Assembly: GCF_000412995.1 (NCBI RefSeq)
Contig: NZ_KE332514.1
Location: 84,948-148,947, forward strand
Length of the DNA stretch: 64,000 nt
From: Treponema vincentii F0403
Lineage (GTDB): Bacteria; Spirochaetota; Spirochaetia; Treponematales; Treponemataceae
Reading direction: 5' to 3'
In this document: in pieces, positions 52,047 through 62,150 of the stretch
How positions within the stretch are numbered: the stretch's first letter is position 1
Layout: every line of letters begins with the position of its first letter
The notes under the pieces: model-generated
Databases searched by the model: none
Told to the model about the DNA's origin: nothing
The model's input: only the letters and a program-made list of their open reading frames with translations
Translations under genes and position numbers: made by a program

Positions 52047-54035
52047 ATGATTGAAAATCCGATAACAATACATCAAATAAACGGTGCCGAGTATTGCCTC
52101 CTTGCTTCGGGGATGGAACCTCGAGTATTTGCACATTCGGCTGCCGTCGATTATATTCACGATGTCTGTTTCCGCATTGCGCCCGACGGGACGGTGCAGG
52201 AGTTTTATCTTAACGAAACCCTTACGTTTTTTAATACGGAAAAAGGGCGGGAAGAGGTTGGAATTGTGCTGCCGCTGCGGGATGCCCGTCCGCTTATCGA
52301 TTCGGTTTATACCGAGGCGCAAAAACTCCGCGAGGCTGAAACTTCGCTGCGGAGGCTGTACCGGCTTTTTTCGGGCTTTATCGCCGCGTATAAAAACGGT
52401 ACGGTAAGCGAAGCTTTTTTCCGAGCAGCTATGTCTGCCCCCTTGTGTTTGCTGATCGAGGGAGGAACCGACGGCGGCGCTCAAGACCTTATCGTACTGC
52501 CGCCCCGATTAACGCTCCGCTGCGTTACTGCTGAGACTGCAGCAGCGCTTCGGTTTCATTATCCGTGGGTACATCCTGATGCGGAACGAGTGCCGCTTGA
52601 CGATGCTGCGTCGTTTTTCTTAGCAACGCTCAGCTATGCCTGTATCACCGGAGCGCCGCCTTTTAACAGCGCCGCCGTCCCGTTTGCAGCGGTAGATGCC
52701 GGCGGACTTTGCGGCACCGGCAGCACTTGTAGAGGTGGCCTTCATAATGAAAACGACGGCGCAGCATATACGGTTGAGCGGAACAGCGGCGTGGCGGAAC
52801 GGCTTGTGCAGAATATACGGGACGGCGTGTATGTGCCGGTAGAACTTCGCTGTCCGGCGCTGCTCCCGCGGTTTGCGCAGCTCATCGATTGCGGCTTAGC
52901 TGTAACCGCGGGGCAGGGGAGCGCTAAAGCCGCAGAACATACCGCTGTCAGAGCCGCCGGACATAAGAGCGCCAGCTTTGAAAAAACGGCGGACAGCGGC
53001 AATACGGATACGGCGGCGAACCGCCGCACTGCGCCACAGCTGCCGCTTACGGAACAGCTCTGCAGCTATTGCGATGAATCGCTGCCGCTCTTCGCCGGCG
53101 GACGGCAGACCGGTGTACAGGCGCAGCAGACAGATGCGCTGAAAGGCGGCGGGCAGGCGCCGGCGGCGGAAGCACAAGCGGCGCTCAAGGCCTTTGTTCA
53201 AACGGCGCGGAAGCGTATCACCCGCAAGCGTTTTTTTGTCCGCAACCGCGCAAAAATTGCGGCAGCGGCGGCAGTCTGTGTCGCGCTTATTGCCGTAACG
53301 GCGGCTATTGTGCAATATGTCCGGAAGCCGCCGGAGACGGCAGGTATGTCTGCCGAAGCGGTGGTGTACGGGTTTTATACCGCCGTCGGGACGCTCGATC
53401 AAACGGTAACCGGCGCTTATACCAAAAATAAAGCCGCCGCCTTATACGACGGCCTCATGGTGCATTTATACGTAACCGGAAAAACACGCGAAGCCTACGA
53501 GCGCAAAAAAATTTATTACACGCCGCAGGAGTTCCTTAGTTTTTGTGAATCTGTACGGAGTGCCGATACCGTATACGCTGGAGATGCTTCAGTAGAGGAG
53601 AACGGATCGGACGCGAAGGATGAGTTCGCTCGTTATAAAAAAGCGGTTATCGAATCGCTTAACGGGGGCTCCGTGTACGGTATTTCCGGCTTGGAGATTG
53701 TTTCCTCTGCTCAGGCCGGATGGTTTGACGTGAAGTTTTATCACTGGCTGCCGATTTTTTCATCGGAAGAAGCTGAGGCGGCGGCAAAGGCTATGGAAAA
53801 AGCGCTTGAAGCTCCTGTAAGCGCGTCCAATGTGGAGCTTTCGGAGCGGGGTGCTTTTCCCGTACAGGTACTCTACAAACATGATCGGGTACAGGTGATA
53901 ACGGAAAGGGACTGCTTTTTTATCGGAGCGATCGAATCGGTCGAAAGCACGGTTGTTGCCGATTCAAGCGATGCGCTGATAGAAGCATGCGCACTACCGC
54001 CCGCAGACAGGCCGGCCTATTTAAAAGGATTGTAA
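52047..54035 (+). CDS. Membrane protein with pseudokinase-like N-terminal region
   Basis: A 662-residue protein with one membrane helix at about 408-428 (IAAAAAVCVALIAVTAAIVQYV), a cytoplasmic N-terminal part and a C-terminal part of about 230 residues outside the membrane. The N-terminal part resembles a protein-kinase C-lobe without catalytic residues: DLIVLPPRLTLRCV lies where the catalytic and DFG loops would be, then HYPWVHPDAERVPLDDAASFF, LSYACITGAPPF (like YELLTGxPPF) and PALLPRFAQLIDCGLA. HRD and DFG are missing. Between 230 and 405 the chain is low-complexity and Ala/Gly-rich. Family not recognised; pseudokinase is an inference. Confidence 0.55.
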   Translation: MIENPITIHQINGAEYCLLASGMEPRVFAHSAAVDYIHDVCFRIAPDGTVQEFYLNETLTFFNTEKGREEVGIVLPLRDARPLIDSVYTEAQKLREAETSLRRLYRLFSGFIAAYKNGTVSEAFFRAAMSAPLCLLIEGGTDGGAQDLIVLPPRLTLRCVTAETAAALRFHYPWVHPDAERVPLDDAASFFLATLSYACITGAPPFNSAAVPFAAVDAGGLCGTGSTCRGGLHNENDGAAYTVERNSGVAERLVQNIRDGVYVPVELRCPALLPRFAQLIDCGLAVTAGQGSAKAAEHTAVRAAGHKSASFEKTADSGNTDTAANRRTAPQLPLTEQLCSYCDESLPLFAGGRQTGVQAQQTDALKGGGQAPAAEAQAALKAFVQTARKRITRKRFFVRNRAKIAAAAAVCVALIAVTAAIVQYVRKPPETAGMSAEAVVYGFYTAVGTLDQTVTGAYTKNKAAALYDGLMVHLYVTGKTREAYERKKIYYTPQEFLSFCESVRSADTVYAGDASVEENGSDAKDEFARYKKAVIESLNGGSVYGISGLEIVSSAQAGWFDVKFYHWLPIFSSEEAEAAAKAMEKALEAPVSASNVELSERGAFPVQVLYKHDRVQVITERDCFFIGAIESVESTVVADSSDALIEACALPPADRPAYLKGL

Positions 54036-54036
54036 T

Positions 54037-55170
54037 ATGAGAGAACGGAAAAATATCTATACGCTTTTGCATCAGGACACGGGCTCCGCTGCCCGCGCGG
54101 GGGTGATAAGCCTGCCGCACGGTACGGTACAGACTCCCGCGTTTATGCCGGTCGGGACGGCCGCGACGGTAAAAGGCATGACCAAAGATGACTTGCACGA
54201 AATAGGCTTTGAAATCATCTTGGCAAATACCTATCACCTTTTTTTGCGGCCGGGTATGGACGTTATCAAGCAGGCGGGCGGGCTGCACGGGTTTTCCGGT
54301 TGGAATAAAAACTTTTTGACGGATTCAGGCGGGTCCCAAGTATTCTCGCTGTCTCAGCTGCGGAAAATCAAGGAAGAAGGCGTAACGTTTCAGAGCCATA
54401 TCGACGGCAGCAGGCAGTTTTTAAGCCCTGAAATCGCGGTACAGGTGCAGGCCGCCTTTAATAGCGACATTCAAATGCAGCTTGATATCTGTTCTCCCTA
54501 CGGTATTTCCAAGAAGGAAACCGAAAAAGCTTTGACGCTGACAACGGCGTGGATGCAGCGGGCGGTACGGGAATGGGATCGCACCGAAGGGTACGAGGGA
54601 AGCCTTTTCCCGATTATACAAGGCGGCTTTTTTGAAGACCTCCGCCTCAGAAGTATCGAATCGATTATGGAATGCGATCCGCACGGCATTGCAATCGGCG
54701 GCCTTTCCGTCGGCGAGCCTGAGGAAGTATACAAGGAATTTTTAGCCTTTACCGCCGCGCATGTTCCCAAACATAAACCGCTCTATGTGATGGGAATCGG
54801 CACCCCCGATTATATTTTAGAGGCGGTAAAGAACGGCGTCGATATTTTTGACTGCGTACTCCCGTCGCGGAATGCCCGGAACGGAAACTTGTTTACCCGT
54901 ACCGGCTCCATCTCAATTAAAAAGAAAGAATATGAATACGATTTCGGCCCAATCGATTCGAGCTGCTCCTGCAAGGTATGCCGGAATTACAGCCGCGCGT
55001 ATCTGCGGCACCTGTTCCGCTGTAAGGAGATTCTGTATTCGATGCTTGCAACCTACCACAACTTAGCATTTCTCCATCGAATGGTTGCCGAAATCAGGGA
55101 GTCAATTACCGAAGATCGCTTTTCGGAATACTATCGCAGCTTCTTGAAAGATTATTATGGAAGAATTTAG
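54037..55170 (+). CDS. tgt: Queuine/preQ1 tRNA-ribosyltransferase
   Basis: A 377-residue TIM-barrel enzyme. It keeps TDSGGSQVFSL (general-acid Asp region), QLDICSPYG (family metal/catalytic loop, usually FDEC), IIQGG, GGLSVGEP, and FDCVLPSRNARNG with the nucleophile Asp, plus the zinc site CSCKVC ... H (about 308-340). It exchanges guanine-34 for preQ1 in GUN-anticodon tRNAs. The ATG starts two bases after the upstream stop. LDIC in place of the common FDEC is a small departure. Confidence 0.92.
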   Translation: MRERKNIYTLLHQDTGSAARAGVISLPHGTVQTPAFMPVGTAATVKGMTKDDLHEIGFEIILANTYHLFLRPGMDVIKQAGGLHGFSGWNKNFLTDSGGSQVFSLSQLRKIKEEGVTFQSHIDGSRQFLSPEIAVQVQAAFNSDIQMQLDICSPYGISKKETEKALTLTTAWMQRAVREWDRTEGYEGSLFPIIQGGFFEDLRLRSIESIMECDPHGIAIGGLSVGEPEEVYKEFLAFTAAHVPKHKPLYVMGIGTPDYILEAVKNGVDIFDCVLPSRNARNGNLFTRTGSISIKKKEYEYDFGPIDSSCSCKVCRNYSRAYLRHLFRCKEILYSMLATYHNLAFLHRMVAEIRESITEDRFSEYYRSFLKDYYGRI

Positions 55171-55280
55171 AGCTTGTGAATAAGGCATTGCGAAAGAGTG
55201 GAGCACTCCATATACCGCTATGAACGGTGGCGGTACTGGGTCGGGGTATGTTGATTATATTTGTAAATAATGAAATAATA

Positions 55281-55294
55281 CATACTAAGGTATG
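55281..55294 (+). promoter_or_regulatory. Likely autoregulatory operator of the toxin-antitoxin pair
   Basis: CATACTAAGGTATG, a 5-bp palindrome with a half-site repeat CATAAGTATG right after it, located 20 bases before the antitoxin start and just downstream of TTGATT (55251). Confidence 0.5.
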
Positions 55295-55313
55295 CATAAG
55301 TATGGAGATGTAT

Positions 55314-55601
55314 ATGGCCAATGCAACATTAGTACAGTTAAAAGTCGATAGAGAAATTAAAGAAGATGTTTCAAGAATATATGAAAATTTGGGCTTGGAT
55401 TTACCGACTGCAATAAGGATTTTTTTCAAGAAAAGTATTGCTGTGGGAGGCTTGCCGTTTGAATTACGAGAAGAAAATAACAGATGGCAACTATATGATC
55501 AAGTTCGAAAAAGTATTCAAGAAAATAATGTTCCTGAAATGTCGCTGGAAGAAATAAATGCAGAAATTGCCGAAACCAGAAAGCAGGCATTTCACGAATG
55601 A
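55314..55601 (+). CDS. RelB/DinJ-family antitoxin
   Basis: A 95-residue protein starting at ATG 55314 after GGAG. The N-terminal ribbon-helix-helix part is ATLVQLKVDREIKEDVSRIYENLGLDLPTAIRIFFKK, the classic RelB/DinJ pattern; the C-terminal part is acidic and flexible as expected for a toxin-binding tail. It overlaps the toxin gene by ATGA. Antitoxin and autorepressor of the pair. Confidence 0.87.
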   Translation: MANATLVQLKVDREIKEDVSRIYENLGLDLPTAIRIFFKKSIAVGGLPFELREENNRWQLYDQVRKSIQENNVPEMSLEEINAEIAETRKQAFHE

Positions 55602-56032
55602 AAAAATATGTTGTTGTTGATACAAATGTTTTAGTTTCAGCCTTGATAACACGAAATGAAAATGCCTCGACTGTAAAAATATTACGATATCTCTCTCAAA
55701 ATAAAATAGTGCCGGTATATTCTTCGGATATAGTAAAAGGATACTATGAAGTGTTGAGAAGAGAAAAATTTAAGTTATCTGAGGAAATTGTATCGGCTGT
55801 AATACACGATATAGTCACTAATGGATTAGAAGTAACAGATATTGTTGAAGTTAAGGAAGAAATGCCGGATCCGAAAGATGTGGTATTTTATGCAGTTACA
55901 TTGACAACAAAGGATAAAGGGACATTCTTGGTTACAGGGAATGGAAAGCATTTTCCGGTAAAATCTTTTATAGTAACACCGGCTGAATTAGTGGATATAC
56001 TTGAAAAAAATTATGGAAAGAAAACAACTTAA
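55598..56032 (+). CDS. PIN-domain toxin (COG1569-like)
   Basis: A 144-residue PIN nuclease. YVVVDTNVLVSAL carries the first acidic residue, YYEVLRREKF and MPDPKDVVFYAVTL the next acidic ligands, and FLVTGNGKHFP is the end motif typical of COG1569 toxins. Partner of the RelB-like antitoxin; PIN with a RelB-type antitoxin is less usual than with VapB. Its last 20 bases overlap the moaC start. Confidence 0.85.
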   Translation: MKKYVVVDTNVLVSALITRNENASTVKILRYLSQNKIVPVYSSDIVKGYYEVLRREKFKLSEEIVSAVIHDIVTNGLEVTDIVEVKEEMPDPKDVVFYAVTLTTKDKGTFLVTGNGKHFPVKSFIVTPAELVDILEKNYGKKTT

Positions 56033-56492
56033 TCACTTTGACTCCTCCGGTAAAGCCGTAATGGTGGATGTTGCCGGCAAGGATGAGACAAAAAGAATAG
56101 CGGTTACGCACGGTTTTATCAGCATGAGCGCGGAGGCCTTTCTTGCGGTGCGGGAAGGCAGCGTCAAAAAAGGCGATGTGTTGGGAATTGCGCGGGTTGC
56201 CGGAATTATGGCGGTAAAAAAGACGCCGGAGCTTATCCCCCTCTGCCATACGCTGCAGGTTACGAGCGCCGGTATTGACTTTACCCTGCACGAAGCGGAA
56301 TGTAAAATCGAGGCTGTATGTACGGTCGGCGCTACCGGACGGACGGGCGTTGAGATGGAAGCGCTGACGGGTGTTTCCGCCGCGTTGCTGACGATATACG
56401 ATATGTGCAAGGCGCTGGATCGTTCGATGTGTATATCGGGAATAGAACTTTTGAAGAAAGACGGTGGAAAGAGCGGCCTCTATGAAAGATAG
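56013..56492 (+). CDS. moaC: Cyclic pyranopterin monophosphate synthase
   Basis: A 159-residue protein, complete and conserved: MVDVAGKDETKRIA, IAGIMAVKKTPELIPLCHTLQ-type core, and TVGATGRTGVEMEALTGVSAALLTIYDMCKA with DRSMCISGIELLKKDGGKSG at the end. It turns the MoaA product into cPMP in molybdopterin synthesis. Start ATG 56013 (in-frame TTG 56001 rejected). Its usual partner downstream is degraded, so its present role is doubtful. Confidence 0.9.
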   Translation: MERKQLNHFDSSGKAVMVDVAGKDETKRIAVTHGFISMSAEAFLAVREGSVKKGDVLGIARVAGIMAVKKTPELIPLCHTLQVTSAGIDFTLHEAECKIEAVCTVGATGRTGVEMEALTGVSAALLTIYDMCKALDRSMCISGIELLKKDGGKSGLYER

Positions 56493-57342
56493 GTTCCTGC
56501 GGGAAATCGATTATATCAGAATATCCGTAACCGACCGGTGTAATTTCAGGTACCGTTACTGTATGCCCGCTCAAGGAGTCGGATTTATTCCGCATGATCA
56601 AATTCTCAGGTTTGAGGAGATTATCAGGATAGGCCGGTTACTTCCTCGGATCGGTATCAAACATATCAAAATTACCGGCGGCGAACCGCTGGTTAGAAAG
56701 GGCGTGTGTGCTCTTATCAAGGATTTAAAAGCGCTTGAAGGCATTGAGCAGGTTACACTGACGACAAACGGGTATCTGCTTGAACAGGCGGCCGAGAAGC
56801 TAAAAGAGGCGGGGATAGACGCGGTCAATGTCAGTGTCGATACGGTCAATAGAGAAAACTTTACGAAGATATGCCGCAAAGACGGGCTGGCAGAGGTGCT
56901 GCGCGGAATAGACACGGCGCAGGAACTGGGTATCGCCCTCAAGGTGAATACCGTCGTCAGCGGGAACAGCACGCTGGCAGAATTGCTCGATGTGCTCGAT
57001 TTTTTTTCACGCAAAGGTATCACGGTGCGGTTTATAGAGCTGATGCCCATCGGTATCGCGGAACGGACGAGGGTAACAAATGCGGACTTATTCAATTTGA
57101 TTAAGCGGCATCATCCCGATATTAAAAAAGATGATTTTAGAAGCAACGGCCCCGCGCAGTATTATCGGTTCGGAGACGGTAAACGGGTCGGTTTTATTTC
57201 GGCGGTACACGATGTTTTTTGTTCTTCGTACAATCGGGTACGGCTGACTGCTGAAGTGGTCATCAAGCCCTTCACACCATGGGCGAATGTATTATGCCGA
57301 CAAACGGAATATTCGCGAAAGTGCTTACAGGCGGACTTTTAA
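56482..57342 (+). pseudogene. moaA: Decaying moaA (GTP 3',8-cyclase) with lost Fe-S cysteines
   Basis: The frame gives 286 residues of MoaA: RISVTDRCNFRYRYCMP, KITGGEPLVRKG, VNVSVDT, and RFIELMPIG. The radical-SAM motif should be CxxxCxxC; here it is Cys20, Tyr24, Cys27, from TGC to TAC. The second cluster FCxxCNRxRLT reads FCSSYNRVRLT, again TAC for TGC. The third C-terminal Cys is lost at a frameshift or deletion near 57270, where PCLH becomes PFTPW. An enzyme lacking these ligands should not bind its clusters. The gene overlaps moaC by 11 bases, as in an intact operon. Confidence 0.8.
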
Positions 57343-57377
57343 AAACCGGAGACGAAATAACCGTGCGGAACAGCTGA
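57279..57377 (+). pseudogene. MOSC-domain remnant
   Basis: A different frame from moaA reads GECIMPTNGIFAKVLTGGLLKTGDEITV before TGA at 57375-57377. This looks like the C-terminal end of a MOSC domain (CxMPxxGIFARVLxGGxVxxGDEI), suggesting that moaA and a downstream MOSC/MogA-like gene were joined by a deletion. Confidence 0.5.
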
Positions 57378-57467
57378 ACCCGCTGTTGAACACGCACTGT
57401 TTTATGCAGTAAGGCTCTTTGAAAAAATTTGATGCATTTGTCTTACTCCAATCCCGCGTAATACTGA

Positions 57468-57496
57468 TTGTTATATTTTACCGCTTATGCTACAAT
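57468..57496 (+). promoter_or_regulatory. Sigma-70 promoter for the solute-binding protein gene
   Basis: TTGTTA (57468-57473), exactly 17 bases, and TACAAT (57491-57496), 39 bases before the start codon. Confidence 0.75.
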
Positions 57497-57535
57497 ACGC
57501 CGAAAATTTTTAACACAAAATATCAAGGTGCTGTA

Positions 57536-58861
57536 ATGAAGAAATTTTTTCACGGTTTATTGCAAAGTAATTTGCTTATGCTGCTCGCTCTCTCGGCGGT
57601 TTTGTTTATGGGATGTATGAATAGCAAAACGGCCGATGCAGCTGCGGAAATTGAATTTTGGTCGTTTCCTAATTTTACCTCCGACACCGGTATTGAAGGC
57701 GATTTTGAGAAAAGTTTGATCGCGGCGTTTGAAAAAGAAAATCCTTCAATCAAAGTGCATTTTACGTTGATCGGTTTTACCGATGGGGCTGAAAAAATTG
57801 AAAAAGCCATAGCCGAAGGTAAGGCGCCCGATATTATCTATGATGCCCCCGGCCGTATTATCGGATGGGCGGGAAGAGGTTTACTGGAACCTCTTGACGA
57901 TGTGCTTGCGACGGAAAAACCGTATATCACTACCGAACTTTTGACCGTTTCCGCCGGTAAAGACAGACGCACTTATATGTATCCGATGCACGAAGGCGCT
58001 TTTTCTATGGCGTTTAATAAGGAAATGCTCGAAGACCTGCGCCTTATTGATTTACTGCCCTATAAGCGGAGAGACCGTCAGTGGACTGTTGAAGAATATG
58101 AACGGCTTTTAACCGCACTGAAAGAGCGGCTTCCTGCAGAAACCGTCCCGGGCGTTTTCTATTATAAAAATATGGGCGGCGATCAAGGTACGCGGGCATT
58201 TTTGGTTAACCTGTACGGCAATGCGAATCTTTTAAACGGAGATTATTCCAGTTATATTTACAATTCCGCCCAAGCAGTGCGCAATGTGAATTGGACGGTG
58301 CGTGCTATGAAACAAGGCCTCTTGCTCGACGGAAAGGATCTTACCTCAAACGATGCCATTTCGATGTTCGTTTCCGGAAAAGCTGCTCATACCATTCTTT
58401 ATTCGCCTCAGCTTAATAAAATGAATGACGGCAAACGGCAATATAAAGGGAAGAATTTTACACCGATCTATATGCCGTTTCCGAATGACTCCGGTGCACC
58501 TCTACTTGAATTTTTAGCGGGCGGCGCCTGCGTTTTTAAAAACGGTAATGCAAATAAAGTTAAGGCGGCAAAAAAATTCCTGCACTTTGCCGCTACCGAC
58601 GAGGTATGGGCTCCGAAACTTATCAACGCGACAGGCGGTTTTCCTGCAAGCTCTAAAATTCAAATTGAAACGGAAGATGCCGAAATACTCTATAATTCAG
58701 TGCTCCAGCGATTTTTCGGACAGTATTACAATAACATTACCGGCTTTGCGCAGATGCGTGAATATTGGAATGCACTCTTAAAAGAAACCGCTTCGGGAAG
58801 TGATGTTCAAGCTGCGCTGAACCGCTTTGTGCGGAATTCCAACGCTACGCTGAAAGAATAA
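57536..58861 (+). CDS. Extracellular solute-binding lipoprotein (ABC sugar type)
   Basis: A 441-residue protein; ATG 57536 follows AAGGTG and starts the lipoprotein signal ending LFMGC, so the upstream in-frame ATG-like extension to 57419 is rejected. The mature part has family-1 SBP features: [59 protein letters not shown] and [17 protein letters not shown]. It binds a carbohydrate or similar ligand outside the cell. No permease genes are adjacent; the next gene is a chemoreceptor, so it may serve sensing as well as uptake. Confidence 0.83.
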   Translation: MKKFFHGLLQSNLLMLLALSAVLFMGCMNSKTADAAAEIEFWSFPNFTSDTGIEGDFEKSLIAAFEKENPSIKVHFTLIGFTDGAEKIEKAIAEGKAPDIIYDAPGRIIGWAGRGLLEPLDDVLATEKPYITTELLTVSAGKDRRTYMYPMHEGAFSMAFNKEMLEDLRLIDLLPYKRRDRQWTVEEYERLLTALKERLPAETVPGVFYYKNMGGDQGTRAFLVNLYGNANLLNGDYSSYIYNSAQAVRNVNWTVRAMKQGLLLDGKDLTSNDAISMFVSGKAAHTILYSPQLNKMNDGKRQYKGKNFTPIYMPFPNDSGAPLLEFLAGGACVFKNGNANKVKAAKKFLHFAATDEVWAPKLINATGGFPASSKIQIETEDAEILYNSVLQRFFGQYYNNITGFAQMREYWNALLKETASGSDVQAALNRFVRNSNATLKE

Positions 58862-58875
58862 AATTACGGGAGAAT

Positions 58876-61011
58876 ATGATGATGGCACACACTGCTTCGG
58901 GTGCGCAGAGAGGCACTTCATTTTTTTCAATCAGAAATAAAATGATAACCTCTTTTGCATTTTTTTCGGTTTTTATTTTACTGATTGTTTATATTGTTGC
59001 GGTATATCTTGCATCCGTTTCCCTCATGAATAATACCGAATATTTTTTAAAGGAATTGGTTAAAAGCTCTTCAAAAGTTTTGGACGAACGCTCTCAAGCA
59101 TTATTCGGAAAACTGGAAGCTTTTTCAAATCTACCTGCCGTTCAGGATGAAACGGTATCATACCAAGAAAAAATAGAATTATTTAAAAATGAAATTCAAA
59201 TGCAAAAACAGCGCGGTTGGCTTAGCTTCGGTATCAGCGGTCTTGACGGTATGCTCTATCGGACTGATAACACGGTTGAAAGGATTTCAAATACCGATTG
59301 GTTCCAATCGGCACGTAAAGGGAAATATGTTATTACGGAACCTGTACAGTCCTCTTCCGACCGGAGGTATATTTTCATCGTCGCAATTCCCGTGCGGGAT
59401 TTACAAGGAAAAATTACCGGCGTTATCAATGCTACCGTCTTGGGTGATGCGCTTTCAAATTTGATAAGCGATATTATTGTCGGCGAAACGGGAACTGCAT
59501 ATCTGGTCAGTTCGTCCGGTACTATTTTAGGAAACAGACGCCCTGAAATTCTCTATAAAAGTATCTACAGCGAAATAATCGGAAGCGACACAAGTGTGTT
59601 CGCACAGTTTCTTAAACAATCGCTTGCTTCTCATAAATCTTCAGTCAATGTATCGGAAATAAAAGGAACGCAGTCTATATCCGCCGTCGCTTCGATGAGG
59701 TATGCGGATTGGACGCTCCTTTTAACGGCGCCCGTGTCGGAGTTTATGGCGGAGAACGTTTCAAATCTGATAAAAACGTTTATTCTTATCGCGTTAATTC
59801 AATTGGTAGTTGCCATAGCGCTTGGATTCTATATTGCACGGAATATTACCCGCCCGATCAATCACGTTATCGCAGCACTTAGGAATATTGCACAAGGTGA
59901 GGGAGACCTTACGATAGAATTACCTGCAAGCGGTAAAGATGAAACGAGTGTGCTGTCGGCGTACTTTAATCAGACTATTGCTAAATTGAGAAACTCAATT
60001 CAAAGGGTAGGAACGGACTCCCGTGAGATGGAATCCGTCGGTTCAGATCTCGAAAGCAACATGATGTCAGTCAGCCAAGTGGTTTCAAATATTACCGCCG
60101 GTATTGACGACTTGAAAAAACGGTTTGTCGAACAGGAAGAAAGCGTATCCGGTACGGCTGCCGCTATCGAGCATATCATAACAACGCTGCGGCTGCTGGA
60201 TGAGAGTATCGGTAAGCAGGCCGCTATGGTCGATGAATCCTCCGCATCCTTTGATAAGATGTCGCACAGTATCGATACCGTAGGTGAAAACGTCGTAGAA
60301 ACCAGAGAGGTTATCCGCAATCTTTCTGCGGCTACGAATGACGGCCGCGAAACGCTGGTAAAAGCAAATGAGGTATCGCAGCGGATATCGGAAGCATCGG
60401 GCGATTTGATCGAGGCCGGCGCCGTAATCGAAAATATCGCGAGTCAAACGAACCTGCTTGCAATGAACGCTGCAATCGAGGCTGCACATGCGGGAGAAGC
60501 CGGTAAGGGATTTGCTGTTGTTGCCTCCGAGATTAGAAAGCTTGCAGAAGAATCCAGTACGCAAGGTAAAAAAATTTCCATCACTTTGAAAAATCTTTCT
60601 GTTGAAATCGATACGCTTGCGAGTGCTGCTGCCGGCGCCGTTGAAAAGTTTAATATCATTTCCAGCTATTCCAAAGGATTAAGTACCTCTATTGAAGGAG
60701 TAGTGCAGGCAATGGATGAGCAGGAAGAAAATGGAAAAATTATCTGGGGCATCATCAACGATGTTACCGGCGTAACAAATGAAGTAAAGAGCGGTTCCGG
60801 CGATATGCTTGCCGATGGCGAAAAGGTTGTTTCGGCAACGAAACGGTTGGATGACTTAACACGCATTTTACGGGAAAATATAGAGGATATCGCCTCGCAG
60901 ACTGAACTGATCAACGAGGCTGCCCAAGAGTCTCTTGAAATTGCTGTCAAAAATAAGCAAAGTATAGACGGTCTTGTCTTGGAAGTAGGCAAGTTTAAAA
61001 CCGAAAGATAA
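58876..61011 (+). CDS. Methyl-accepting chemotaxis protein (dCache-type)
   Basis: A 711-residue receptor: TM1 about 24-46, a Cache sensor about 50-290 ([49 protein letters not shown]), TM2 about 298-320, HAMP ([24 protein letters not shown]) and a signalling tip about 515-555 ([23 protein letters not shown]). No CheR/CheB pentapeptide is at the C-terminus. GGGAG precedes the ATG, 15 bases after the solute-binding gene, so the two form one transcript. Confidence 0.92.
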   Translation: MMMAHTASGAQRGTSFFSIRNKMITSFAFFSVFILLIVYIVAVYLASVSLMNNTEYFLKELVKSSSKVLDERSQALFGKLEAFSNLPAVQDETVSYQEKIELFKNEIQMQKQRGWLSFGISGLDGMLYRTDNTVERISNTDWFQSARKGKYVITEPVQSSSDRRYIFIVAIPVRDLQGKITGVINATVLGDALSNLISDIIVGETGTAYLVSSSGTILGNRRPEILYKSIYSEIIGSDTSVFAQFLKQSLASHKSSVNVSEIKGTQSISAVASMRYADWTLLLTAPVSEFMAENVSNLIKTFILIALIQLVVAIALGFYIARNITRPINHVIAALRNIAQGEGDLTIELPASGKDETSVLSAYFNQTIAKLRNSIQRVGTDSREMESVGSDLESNMMSVSQVVSNITAGIDDLKKRFVEQEESVSGTAAAIEHIITTLRLLDESIGKQAAMVDESSASFDKMSHSIDTVGENVVETREVIRNLSAATNDGRETLVKANEVSQRISEASGDLIEAGAVIENIASQTNLLAMNAAIEAAHAGEAGKGFAVVASEIRKLAEESSTQGKKISITLKNLSVEIDTLASAAAGAVEKFNIISSYSKGLSTSIEGVVQAMDEQEENGKIIWGIINDVTGVTNEVKSGSGDMLADGEKVVSATKRLDDLTRILRENIEDIASQTELINEAAQESLEIAVKNKQSIDGLVLEVGKFKTER

Positions 61012-61041
61012 GTAAAACTTCCGATTTTTTGAGGGAATAGC

Positions 61042-61103
61042 ATAAAAAGTACCGTCTGAAATATCGCCGGTACTTTTTATCTCCAGTTTGATGTGTAAAC
61101 TGG
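61042..61103 (+). terminator. Terminator after the chemoreceptor gene
   Basis: A perfect 13-bp inverted repeat 61042-61054/61068-61080 (ATAAAAAGTACCG) with a T5 run, then a second 7-bp hairpin CCAGTTT/AAACTGG (61083-61089/61097-61103). Separates the MCP from the TRAP operon. Confidence 0.75.
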
Positions 61104-61134
61104 GGTATTTTTAGGGTATTTTATAGGAGATACT

Positions 61135-62139
61135 ATGAAAACGGTAAAAGCAACTTTCGGCTTGTTGTGTGCATTGACTTTGATTGCAATGACAACAATA
61201 GGATGCGAAAAAAAAGACAGCGGAGAAGCATCCGCTCATCAGCTTGATAGAACAAAAGAATTTATTACAGTTGCAACAGGTCCTACAAGCGGTATTTATT
61301 TCCCGATCGGCGGAGCGTTCGCCGAAGCCTTAAAATCGGCCGGGTATAATACCAGTTCGCAAGCGACCGGTGCATCAGCCGAAAATATTTCGATGATCTC
61401 TAAAGGAGAGGCTGAACTCGCAATTGCAATGCAGGATTCCGTTATGCAGGCATATCAAGGCTTCGGTGCTTATGAAGGTAAGCCGAATCCTAAGCTGACG
61501 GCTGCTATGCGTTTGTGGCCGAACTACGTACAGCTGGTAACGCTGCGCAAGTCCGGTATTAAAACCGTTACCGATCTCAAAGGAAAGCGGGTCGGTGTCG
61601 GAGCTGCGAACTCAGGCGTTGAATTAAACGCCCGTATGATTTATGAAGCCTACGGTATGACGTATGCAGACAGCAAGGTTGACTATCTTTCCTACGGTGA
61701 AGCGATCGATCAAATGAAAAACGGTCAGTGCGACGCGGCTTTTGTTACGTCCGGTCTTCCCAACGGAACGATTATGGAACTTGCTACCAGCTATGATATG
61801 GCAATTGTCCCCATCGACGGCGCAGGTCGGGATGCTTTGATTCAAAAGTATCCGTTCTTCTCTCAGACTATTATTCCGGCAAATACCTATAACAATACCG
61901 CGGATGTCGATACTGTTTTTGTGTATAACATCATGCTGGTAAACAGCGACCTTTCCGCCGATGTCGTATATGATATGCTGACGGTTATCTTTGATAATAT
62001 TTCGACAATTAAAGCATCGCACAATGCAGCAAATAAACACATCGATTTGTCCTTCGGTGTAGAAGATGTAAAAATTCCGCTGCATCCGGGTGCCGCTAAG
62101 TTCTGGCAGGAAAAAGGTTTCAAGACCCCGCTGAATTAA
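61135..62139 (+). CDS. TAXI-family TRAP transporter solute-binding lipoprotein
   Basis: A 334-residue protein with lipobox TTIGC at residues 20-24. The mature part is typical TAXI: TVATGPTSGIYFPIGGAFAEAL, SAENISMISKGEAELAIAMQD, LYP-like LWPNYVQLVTLRKSGIKTVTDLKGKRVGVG and DAAFVTSGLPNGTIMEL. It captures an organic acid or amino acid (glutamate-like ligands are known in the family) for the permease at 62754. TAGGAG precedes the ATG. Confidence 0.9.
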   Translation: MKTVKATFGLLCALTLIAMTTIGCEKKDSGEASAHQLDRTKEFITVATGPTSGIYFPIGGAFAEALKSAGYNTSSQATGASAENISMISKGEAELAIAMQDSVMQAYQGFGAYEGKPNPKLTAAMRLWPNYVQLVTLRKSGIKTVTDLKGKRVGVGAANSGVELNARMIYEAYGMTYADSKVDYLSYGEAIDQMKNGQCDAAFVTSGLPNGTIMELATSYDMAIVPIDGAGRDALIQKYPFFSQTIIPANTYNNTADVDTVFVYNIMLVNSDLSADVVYDMLTVIFDNISTIKASHNAANKHIDLSFGVEDVKIPLHPGAAKFWQEKGFKTPLN

Positions 62140-62150
62140 AAGGCTCTTGG

